DNA from: Nematostella vectensis | Taxonomy: Eukaryota; Cnidaria; Anthozoa; Actiniaria; Edwardsiidae | Length of the DNA: 64,000 nt | Assembly: GCF_932526225.1 (NCBI RefSeq) | Contig: NC_064034.1 | Span: 4,450,001-4,514,000, forward strand | Reading direction: 5' to 3' | Part shown: positions 55,201-64,000 of the stretch, one piece after another | How the letters are laid out: every line of letters begins with the position of its first letter | Position numbering within the stretch: position 1 is the first letter of the stretch | Notes under the pieces: generated by a model | What the model was told of the DNA's origin: nothing | The model's input: only the letters and a program-made list of their open reading frames with translations | Databases searched by the model: none | Program-made: the position numbers and the translations under genes

Positions 55201-58200
55201 GACCAATCAAAAGCTCAAAGCCTAACTATAACGTCTGCCACAGAAATCAACTGTGCAGACAACCACCTGACCTCGACTTCATGTGAGCAATCAGACGCCA
55301 ACCACTTAGCACTGTTGTCTCTTTCCAATGATGAAACTCTCCAGTGCTTTGATAACGAGAAAATCAATGAAAACATTTCATTGAATGTGGACAGTCATGA
55401 ATCGACAAATTTGCTAACTGAAAAGGTGGAAACCAGTACTCAAAAAAGGGAACGAGATAATTTTGGCCATGGTAATTCGGGTGGCCTTGGTTTGCATGTT
55501 TGTAGCCCTGACGTTATCCAGCAGGATAGCCTGACACCACGTGACATACAAGGCGCCGGCTTCTCATGTGATGACCAAAGCCCTGTTGACACGAACTGCT
55601 CACGTGATGACCAAAGCCCTGTTGGCACGAACTGCTCACGTGATGACCAAAGCCCTGTGGACACCAGCTGCCCACGTGATGACCAAAGCCCTGTTGGCAC
55701 GAGCTGCTCACGTGATGACCAAAGCCCTGTTGGCACGAGCTGCTCACGTGATGACCAAAGCCCTGTTGGCACGAACTGCTCACGTGATGACCAAACCCCT
55801 GCTGGCACGAACTGCCCACGTGATGACCAAAGCCCTGTTGACACGAGCTGCTCACAAGATGATGAAAGTCCTGTTGGCACGAACTGCCCACGTGATGACC
55901 AAAGTCCTGTTGGCACGAACTGCTCACAAGATGATCAAAGTCTTGTTGGCACGATCAGCTCACGTGATGACAAAACCACTGCTGGCACGAGCTACTCACG
56001 TGATGATCAATGCCCCGTTGCAACCAATGGGGAATCAACTGTTGAGATCTCAACAGGAACATGTGAGAGGGGTTCGCATGAACAATCAGGTGAAATCCTC
56101 GATATTCTTAACTTGAGGATCAACCGAGATGTCATCCTTGACGTAGAAAAGGCCGCAAACAAGGAATTCTTCATGGGACGATCCTTGAAAACCCCAGCTC
56201 GGTATCTGAAAATTCGAAACTATATACTAGACATGTGGGATAGGTGTAAACCGAGTTACTTATTTAAGACCTCTGTAAGGTCTGGGCTACGTAACTGCGG
56301 GGACGTGAATTCAATTGGCCGGGTACACTCGTTCCTTGAAGATGCTGAACTTATCAACGTCGGTTGCCCAGAGAGGCCTAGGCCTAAGATTCGTCACACG
56401 AGTGAGACTGAGCCCGACAAAGTCGAGAGTCCTGCCCCCATTGAGTCATGGGTAAACTTTTTGCGGCCTCGTAAGCGGCGCATCCGTCACGACGAGGGAA
56501 ACTGGGTCGAGGACACAGACACGGAGGGATTCACGATTGCTGTAAGTTCGGTTTTGCATCTATGTCAGCACGTAAGTTATTCGTATTTACCACCGCACTT
56601 TGTAGGCATTTGCGTGGCCAGTTTACTTACGTACAAGTTCAAAACTGGGTAAAACCAGAAACCCAACCATCTGTCAAAGGCTGTCAACAATTTGAAGTAG
56701 TGTTACTGGCTATTGTTTATCGTCATGTTAGGTTTGAATGGTATTACTGTTTAGTACATAAAGCGTCGCCTGCATGTCTCCTAGCTTAGCCACCCAGAGA
56801 GACATTGTAGCGCTCCAAATCTTGTAGCAGCGACAAAGAAATGTTTCTCGGATAGTTGAGAAACATTTCGTGTCTCGCTCTAAAAAAATTGTCGCGCACT
56901 ACATGTTTTTGGAGGTGACTAAACTACGAAACATTTAGGAGACATGTCGCGCTCGACTACTATAGCCAGGCCTATAGTAGTGAGAAAATGTGCAAAATAC
57001 TTGCATTTTTGTTGTTGTTGTGCGCTTGAAACGTACCATGCGCTGCCTCACAGTGTTGTCTTACTTGACTTAAAGCACCTAAACGGAAATGAAGGCGAGG
57101 AACAGCACAGTTACACCACCCCAAGGCCTGCAATAGCGACACGGAAAACCAAGGTCCCAAGGACCAAGTCCTTTTACGATCCTTTCAAGCTAGTGCCTTA
57201 CCGAAACTTCCCGTCAAGCAGCGCGGAACCTTTCCACGTAGCCCTCCAATCAGATGCGCTGATTGTGATGGATGTGCATGCGCACTTATCTACCACGGAG
57301 GTGATTGGTCTGTTGGGAGGAACTTACTCACGTGACAATCGAGTTTTGCAGGTACGGGCGCGCCATTGAAACGTACTTTCAATGGCCAGTACTTTGAATA
57401 AGCCGTACTTTCAATTAACCAGTAACCAAATGTAGTTTCCAGTGAGTGTAGGTCAAAGCATACAGATTAATGAGATTAATATAACTGGTTCGGTCAATGT
57501 TGTTCGTTGAATTGTAAGCGTCTATCTTCCTCGAATAAAAGGTTGCTTTATGTTGAAATACCCGCTTTAGCATTTCGGGTTATAGATCAGCAATCTATTT
57601 CATTTCGTTGTTTACATGAAGCTGATTAAACGTGTGTCGGGGTTTTCTTTTTTCGCCCTGAAGTTATTGTGAAATCAGACTCTGTTCCGATATATGCTGT
57701 CAACCTCAACAATATCTGCCTATAACTTTCGTGGCATCGTCTTTCTTTATCCCTTTAAATTATGATTTGGCAAATCAAGCCTTCCAGCTAAAACCAAGAT
57801 AGAGTGGGGAGATCCTTTTTCTTAAATCATCACCGGATGTGTTTTTAGGTGCTCCGCGCTACTCCGTGCAGAAGTCTTAGTACCAGCATGCAATGTGAGA
57901 TGGACCCTGTCTCGCAGACCCAGGCTTCGGAAAAGCTCGCCTCCAAAGGAATGGCCGTGGTGGGCTGGTACCACTCACACCCGACATTCGCGCCCAATCC
58001 CTCTGTTCGAGATATTGAAACCCAAGCCAAGTTTCAGGTCAGATTTATTTTAGGAAAAGTGAACCGTATTGATTTTCTCTATCATCTAGCAGTTTGTGAG
58101 AATTGAAATGTACATTTTGCAGGAGTGGTTTGCCAAGGGAGGTGCGGCGTTCATAGGCGTCATCGTAAGTCCATACAATTACGTCAACACATCCAACCAA

Positions 58201-59673
58201 TCGCAAATCAAATGCCTGACAGTTAGCCAGGAGTGCACAACCGCTGAGCAGCAAAGAGTGCCGTTCCAGTTTGACTATGAGATCCTGGAGCGGACTACGG
58301 ACTCTGTGGACGTGGTCGGATGCATAAATGAACTGGAGGCAGAATACAGACACTATGGCTTGTGAGTAAATGTTAGGAGTTCATAGTAATTGTAAAAGTG
58401 TTTGAGGTTGGTAAAAAGTATATAGAGTCACATTACAAGCATCGCGTTAACTCACTTGACGTCATTTACGTTTTTTTGTGGTGAAACACTATTGTCTCTT
58501 GTGTATGACAAACATGCCAGGCACTTCAAATGTCAAGTTATTCACTGTCACTCAGTGGTGGTTATTCACTGTAAAATGCCTGGTCAATCATTGTCAAATT
58601 CCACGTCATGCCTGGTCACTGGGTGTCAAATGCCTGGTCACTGAATGTCAAATCCCTGGTCACTCATTGTCAAATGCCTGGTCACTTAGTGTCAAATGCC
58701 TGGTCACTGAGTGTCAAATGCCTGGTCACTGAGTGTCAAATGCCAGGTCATTAGATGTCAAATGCCTGGTCACTAATTGTCAAATGCCAGGTCATTAGAT
58801 GTCAAATGCCTGGTCACTCATTGTCAAATGCTAAATCATTAGATGTCAAATGCCTGGTCACTCATTGTCAAATACCAGGTCATTAGATGTCAAATGCCTG
58901 GTCACTTATTGTCAAATGCCAGGTCATTAGATGTCAAATGCCTGGTCACTAAGTGTCAAATGCCTGGTCACTCATTGTCAAATGCCACGTCATTAGATGT
59001 CAAATACTAAATATTGTGTCACTCATTGACAAATGCCAGGTCATTAGATGTCAAATGCCTGGTCACTCATTGTCAAATGCCAGGTCATTAGATGTCAAAT
59101 GCCAGGTCATTAGATGTCAAATACTAAATATTGAGTCACTCAGTTTAAGAGGTAAGAATACAGACGCCGTGTTCTTAAGGGTACAAAAGAAGACCTACTT
59201 CATGACGAAATATCACTAGATGACGAAATATCACTATGTTGCATTGCCATAATAACCCATTTCTGTATTATTTCAGTCGCATGCCAATGACGCGTCGCTA
59301 TAGCAACTCCTCGCCCTTCACGGCTCTCGACAAGCTAATGGACTCGATTCGTGCTCGATTCCGCGGCTCGGACGATGACAAAGAAGACTTCATTAGTGAG
59401 CTAATGGAGCTCTTTTCAAACGACAACTGGGACAATGATCATCACGAAGAAAAAAAGAACGAGGGGGCGAATTACGAAGAGATAAGGCAGGATATGATGA
59501 TCAAGGACGGGACTTCTGGTACTGGTGCGGTCCTATCGAGCGATGACGGGCCCTTCGAAGAGAGCGCGGGGGAAGTCGGTAGAGATGAGGGAACGTTCAA
59601 GGTAGACACAGGAGATAGACTGAAAAGCGGAGACTTAGATTCAATGGCAGAAGCAGTGTTACAAAATGGATGA
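49210..59673 (+). CDS. MYSM1: Histone H2A deubiquitinase MYSM1 (SANT-SWIRM-MPN), 14 exons
   Basis: Exons: 49210-49313, 49449-49530, 49834-49913, 53253-53314, 53381-53411, 54049-54145, 54242-54340, 54411-54615, 54735-54811, 55090-56541, 57076-57351, 57849-58037, 58123-58361, 59277-59673; about 1129 residues (human 828). The start [13 protein letters not shown] resembles human MAAEEADVDIEG. SANT spans residues about 138-185 ([25 protein letters not shown]). SWIRM starts at about 636 ([29 protein letters not shown]). The MPN/JAMM domain is at about 815-955 ([19 protein letters not shown]; the zinc motif [17 protein letters not shown] keeps HxH-x10-D). MYSM1 is known to remove monoubiquitin from histone H2A at promoters. 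Extra length comes from a low-complexity insert with a 36-bp repeat. The exon 3 donor (CTTTT|GTTTAA) is weak and the least certain junction. Confidence 0.93.
50069..52760. mobile_element. Transposon-like element filled by a 33-bp satellite, in MYSM1 intron 3
   Basis: The left end (CACCCGGGGGGGGACTC, then TATAGGGGTGCCGCT) and right end (reversed: GGGGGGTACTCCCTTATATG, then ACGGGGCATGCCGCT) are imperfect inverted repeats typical of short non-autonomous elements. Between about 50330 and 52690 a 33-bp unit (TATACCCTGTTCAGGACAGA plus GAGGCCTGAAATG) is repeated about 70 times, with variants TTCAGG, TTTAGG and TTTTGG. Blocks recur with a spacing of 461 and 527 bp, marked by a shared GACAGAGGACCTG deletion variant, so there is higher-order structure. 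As 33 is a multiple of 3, long artefactual open frames arise. Confidence 0.85.
54824..54985. mobile_element. Possible short repeat element in a MYSM1 intron
   Basis: AGTAGCGGATCTAGGGGGAG, then C-rich and G-rich blocks, and an end at GCTTGATCCACCATGG resemble a small inverted-repeat element (GGATCTA / TGATCC). Boundaries are unclear. Confidence 0.35.
55541..56030 (+). repeat. 36-bp in-frame coding minisatellite in MYSM1
   Basis: About 13 tandem copies of a 36-bp unit (CACGTGATGACCAAAGCCCT and GTTGGCACGAACTGCT) encode the 12-residue repeat [12 protein letters not shown] with G/D, N/S and S/P variants; later copies drift ([22 protein letters not shown]). The array lies between SANT and SWIRM, corresponding to a disordered linker in other MYSM1 proteins. 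Confidence 0.95.
58540..59145. repeat. Intronic minisatellite of 20-42 bp in MYSM1
   Basis: Units such as TCAAATGCCTGGTCACTCAT and TCAAATGCCAGGTCATTAGA alternate, giving a composite 42-bp unit repeated over 600 bases in the last MYSM1 intron, with ATACTAAATATTG variants at two places. Confidence 0.9.
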
Positions 59674-59836
59674 GAAAAAAAACCATTGTACCAGAATGCT
59701 TGACACGACCTTCAACATTCAAATTATTATTTAAAGATTACACGTCAGAAAAACTGGCGCTTTTATCGCTATAAATGGAGAAATCATACGAGTAAATATT
59801 ATTTATGTAAGCTGGGAGAAGAAATTTAATTTTATC

Positions 59837-59842
59837 AATAAA
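59837..59842 (+). promoter_or_regulatory. MYSM1 candidate polyadenylation signal
   Basis: AATAAA lies about 165 bases after the MYSM1 stop. Confidence 0.55.
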
Positions 59843-60668
59843 TCAATTGTATTATACAGAGAGGAGTAATCCTGATAAAATCGAATTTAGCCTTGTCTAT
59901 TGTAAGGGTTGACTGATCGTATTGTTAGGTTCGTATTGTTAGGTACGGCTGACTGATCTTTCTGGAGTATGTGTCAAAATAGGAAGCAAACAGGCTACAT
60001 TAAATAGCTATTTTCGTTGTTAAACCATATAATTTCGGTGCATCCAATTCCTTTCAGGACGAAACTTGTTACTAATGTTACCCATGCTTTCTTTTTCACC
60101 AACGTTGCCATGATAACCACAGTGCTAAAGCGATCGAAACCTCTTTTAGAATGATTTCTTTCGTTCGAGTTTTTTAACGCATTTCTGTTTAACCAAATAA
60201 TAACATCCCGAATCATCTAGACTTAAAAAGGTTTCTCACGGTTCTTCGCATGACACATGGCTTAGCGTGGTTGGAAATTTTCCGGTCTTATTGTTGCAAG
60301 GAAAAAAGAAAAACAAAGAAAAGTAAATACCTAAGTTTACATGAAAAAAATATTGAATATTTTTCTTTGGAAAAATTTGATTTTTTTCCGGAATACAATT
60401 GGGTAAAGTACACGGCTGTACTCTCTTTGGACGCTTATCGAAAACAGGATGTTTGAAAAGAAAAGTCAATTTACTGCGTGAATGACAAAGTAGCACTATC
60501 GTACGCTTCATTTGAATCCAATTTCGATTGAGTCGTTTAGAATAGATGTCTGAAGCTGTGGCCTTTGACATGCCCATTGAATAATTTATATGTTCTTATT
60601 GATATTGTTGATATTTTGCGTCGCGATCCTCATGCAGAACAGTGCGCATTTGACTCAAAGTCGCTACG
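59843..60668. other. Intergenic region between MYSM1 and the F5/8C-Ig gene
   Basis: No coding exon is supported. The right end should hold the promoter of the following gene. A short direct repeat (TTGTTAGGT) occurs at about 59930. Confidence 0.4.
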
Positions 60669-63600
60669 ATGACGGTGATATTTCCGTTCGCACAAGCTGT
60701 GACGTTGGTTCTTTTGGGTCTTTCTCGGTGTGTTTTAGGTAGGTTATAAATGCTATGATAAGGATCTACAGACATCGACAGAGAAATTATATTCGCTTTT
60801 GTCTCCTTGCAACTTTACCTCGCATTTTTGCCAGTGTTGCATAACTCTATTTTTTGTGCTATATTATTCATCAACTAAACTCACTCTTTTTGAGGTGTGC
60901 AAGTCATGTTGGAGTAGCCATTACTCAATCCTTTTCCATTGAACATATAGAAATAACTTTTTGAGCTTATCATTTCACTGTTGTTGTCGAGCTTTCATTA
61001 GAGCAATCTCAGGCAATTATATGTTACATTAGCTGTAAAGAAAATAACCTGATTTAAAATGAGGTGTGTATTTGCTGACCACATTTTGATATTCCTAATT
61101 CCTACCACGATTTGGAAGCGATTTTAATCAGTTTCTTTAGGTAAATAGAATTGATGTAAGGTCACGTATAAACTTCCCTTATGTCAATTCGTTTGGATGA
61201 GCGATTTTCCAAGATCAATGCGTCGTTATCATAAACCACGCGTAGTTCCGGTTATAGAAAGTTGACGCAGCTGACAAACCTGAAAGATTGTCTTGTGTCT
61301 AAAGACATTTTAGTAAATAAAGGCGCCGGTTATCAAGAATTCTTAGTATCACTAGAATGGAACTGTGATTTTTCATGTTTCTAAATTGTGATTATTTTGT
61401 TTATGAAAAAAGGGATGAAAATGTGAGTCTAGACAGATCAGTTGTAAATTCTTGCGTAATAGTGCTCTTTTGGCAGAAAACAGATGCTCCGTGATGAAAT
61501 TCATTTATTGAACTATTCACAGAAGACATTGTAAATTGCAGCCCTCCAGCTCGAACAATGCTCTAACATAAGCCCAGTCGGCGTTGCCAATAGCAGCATC
61601 ATTCCTGACGTTGCCATGACGGCGACGACAGCATTCCGCGCCTCGGTCGATTACCTCACGGCCAGACATGGCCGTCTCCACAACAAAAGGGCCTGGTGTC
61701 CAAACACAAAGGATAGCGAGGATTGGTTGCAAGTAGACTTAGGTACCGCCTACTTTGTATGTGGCGTGGTTACGCAGGGAAAAGAGATGCGAGTCAACGA
61801 ATGGGTGTACAACTACACAATCACGTGGTCAGTTGATGGGGTCACGTGGCGTAATGCCTCTAGCTCGTATGGCCTGCTTCCACAGGTATACCATTTATTG
61901 TGATTCTGTGCTGAAAACATAATAACATTACCGTCTAGGCAGCCTTGTGAGAATTATTGAGCACCCAGTGTGCGCTACACGACTCATGAGTGAGGGGGAG
62001 TGTCCTCCCACCCCCACCCCCACCCCCTTCTCGGCATAGAATTCTTGTTGCACCACTCACATGTATTTGTAGATTTTCGTAAGCGGGCGGGATGTTCAGT
62101 GGCACCTCCGGTTCCTCTCTAGCTTTTTCGCCTAGGGAAAAGATAACTGAGCTAATGATAGAAGTGTCAACGTAGGGCGTCTATTAGTATTAATTAGATT
62201 CTACTTTTTCGCCAGGTATTTCAAGGTAACAAAGATGGATCCTCGGATGTCCAGAATAAGTTCTATGGCAAGTTGTGGTCGCGGTATTTGCGTTTTCACC
62301 CTCTTTCCTACGAGGAGTGGCCGTGCCTCCGTGTCGAGATACTTGTAGACCTCATCGCCCCGGTGATACAAACCAAATCTCTACCGCGAACTCTGGTATT
62401 TGGACAAACTTTACTTTTGGATTGCGAAGCCAAGGGCTCCCCACAACCGGAAGTTAAATGGATGCTGAACGGAAATGACATCATATTTGGCAAAGTGCTT
62501 GCCAATGGAAGCTTGAAGGTTGAAAAGGTTGAGAATGATGATAATTTCGAGGGCACGTACACGTGTAGAGCGTCGAACCGCGTATCCACGGCCAGGAGTT
62601 CCACCCAAGTCACGATTCATGGTAATGTGATCACGATTCATGGTAATGTGATCACGATTCATGGTAATGTGATCACGATTCATGGTAATGTGATCACGAT
62701 TCATGGTAATGTGATCGCGATTCATGGTAATGTGATCACGATTCATGAAAATGTGATCACAGAGCGGTTTGACTCAAAATATGATTTTTCCAGTTTTTTT
62801 TTTACTACCTTTTGAAATTGTCTAAAATCAATCAAAGGCATCCACACCTTATACGAACATTAATCAAAAAGGCAACAATAACCTTCAAAGATATCATATC
62901 CTACCTTTATAATGTTATGATTATCATCCTAAAGTATACCAATGCCACGTACCATATATACTTTTACGCCAGAGGGTCCTCAGATTCTGACGCCACTTAC
63001 GAGAAGCACCGCAGTTCTGCGAGGGAAAAGCGCAGTGCTCACTTGCTATGCAACTGGCGATCCCATGCCTCGTATCGCGTGGTCCAAAAAAGACGGAACC
63101 ATCCCGCCTGAGCGTATCCGTAGCAACAATCACGTGCTGCTGATTCCTCATGCGACGTCCCGTGACGCTGGTACTTACAGTTGCATAGCAACCAACTATA
63201 TAAAGGAGGTGACGTCGGAGACTAATTTGACAATTATTGGTAAGATGGAAGGGGGCGGGGTAATTAGTAGGGACATTTTTTCTTGCATACACGAAATTAT
63301 CTCAATATCTACACAAGTTGTGGGTCACAAAGTATGGCGAATCCGAAGCGTCAGTGGTTCAAGAAATTGGTTTTAGCGGCCGCGTACAGCCTATACAAAG
63401 TGTGATTGTAACACATGCTGGTGAATTAGTTACCTTTTGGTCTCGTTCAAACCTAGCGCTGAGATAACGGGCTTACCAGACAAGAGTGCTTCAGATGGAA
63501 GTAAAACTGACCTGTTCTATTAGTGTTGTATAAGGATAAGTGCGCGGCTTGGTGCTGTCACTACTTGAAGTTCACATATCTCCAAGCAACAAGGACGTTT

Positions 63601-64000
63601 GCGTCGAGTGCCATAAAACATCGATTTCTTTTTTCACAGGAACAGCATCTTTGATAAATTTGTGGACAATATTTGCCGGACGGTGACTATAATCATATAT
63701 AAGAAAATTGGATCGACTCATTGTTGTGATACTTGTATTTCAGATGTCCCCAATATCAACACGGACCTAACGCGTCAATCGATAACCGCCGAGAGGGGAC
63801 AAACTGTCAATATAGGTTGCTATGGCGACAGTTTACTCCCTTTGAACTACTCATGGACAAAAGACGGTCAGCCAATCACAGGGAGGGAAAAAGGAGAGCG
63901 TGTGTATGGTAACATACTGGTGATAACACCGCGGCGCGACAAGGACTATGGAACATACGTTTGTCACGTGACTAATGACGTTGACACCGCGTCATTCAGC
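60669..64000 (+). CDS. Secreted or membrane protein with F5/8C and Ig domains (5' part, cut by window end)
   Basis: Exons 60669-60738, 61542-61885, 62216-62621, 62973-63239 and 63744 to beyond 64000 join in phase. Residues 1-23 (MTVIFPFAQAVTLVLLGLSR) are a signal peptide. An F5/8 type C (discoidin) domain follows, with TTAFRASVDYLTARHGRLHN, DWLQVDLGTAYFVCGVVTQG, YTITWSVDG, KLWSRYLRFHPL and an ending CLRVEIL. Then come Ig domains: Ig1 (LLLDCEAKGSPQPEVKWMLN to GTYTCRASN), Ig2 (AVLTCYATGDPMPRIAWSKK to AGTYSCIATN) and Ig3 (NIGCYGDSLLPLNYSWTKDG to GTYVCHVTND, truncated). Discoidin domains bind phospholipid or glycan, and Ig domains mediate adhesion, so a cell-surface adhesion or receptor role is likely; whether a transmembrane or kinase/phosphatase part follows lies outside the window. 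I do not assign an orthologue. Confidence 0.88.
62613..62765. repeat. 21-bp minisatellite carrying the exon 3 splice donor
   Basis: About seven tandem copies of GTAATGTGATCACGATTCAT plus G begin exactly at the donor of exon 62216-62621 (ATTCATG|GTAATG). Every copy repeats the exon's last bases and the donor. The 21-bp unit adds seven codons (NVITIHG), so the reading frame also stays open through the array. Confidence 0.9.

Noticed and set aside
55440-55927. Minus-strand and shifted frames with LWSSREQ or HHVSSSCQQ repeats
   Set aside because: Shadows of the MYSM1 36-bp repeat; only the plus-strand frame continues into SWIRM.
62411-62746. Minus-strand frame with MNRDHIT repeats
   Set aside because: Antisense of the 21-bp donor minisatellite; no domain or splice support.

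Overview
The window is eukaryotic nuclear DNA from an animal. Its genes are broken into many short exons with GT-AG introns, it is AT-rich, and it is full of minisatellites and short inverted-repeat transposons. Gene content (RSPH1, CCDC17, CARM1, BTF3, MYSM1), introns of a few hundred bases, and secreted proteins mixing PAN/apple, mucin, Ig and fibrinogen-like modules suggest a non-bilaterian animal, most likely an anthozoan cnidarian such as a sea anemone. That placement is inference. No tRNA, rRNA or CRISPR was recognised.

Layout. 0.9-2.7 kb (+): RSPH1, a MORN-repeat radial-spoke protein. 3.4-12.7 kb (-): CCDC17, about 19 exons, convergent with RSPH1. 14.1-20.4 kb (-): a secreted PAN / Thr-Ser-Pro-rich / Ig / fibrinogen-like protein in six phase-consistent exons. 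24.4-26.3 kb (-): a shorter paralogue with a near-identical PAN exon and a different mucin repeat. 30.1-33.7 kb (+): two small hypothetical genes, each starting with a possible N-myristoylation signal. 34.6-41.1 kb (+): CARM1, 16 exons. 41.8-43.4 kb: two dead LINE reverse-transcriptase fragments pointing at each other. 44.6-47.1 kb (-): BTF3, 9 exons. 49.2-59.7 kb (+): MYSM1, 14 exons. 60.7 kb to the window end (+): the 5' part of a signal peptide / F5/8C / Ig-repeat gene.

Function. RSPH1 belongs to motile cilia, and CCDC17 is plausibly ciliary. CARM1 and MYSM1 act on chromatin (arginine methylation; H2A deubiquitination). BTF3 is the beta subunit of the nascent-polypeptide-associated complex. 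The secreted or surface proteins are probably adhesion or recognition molecules. Nothing links these genes into one pathway.

The most unusual signal is a repeated pattern. In three exons of two unrelated genes (two in CCDC17, one in the F5/8C-Ig gene), the end of the exon plus its splice donor has been amplified into a tandem minisatellite, giving runs of 6-8 donor sites in a row. Other repeats are an in-frame 36-bp coding minisatellite in MYSM1, a 33-bp satellite of about 70 copies inside a transposon-like element in a MYSM1 intron, a 106-bp unit that looks like a stack of possible cassette exons, and a 1.2-kb piggyBac-type element with exact TTAA ends. All gene models come from reading splice sites, phase and protein similarity by eye; no alignment or transcript data were available.
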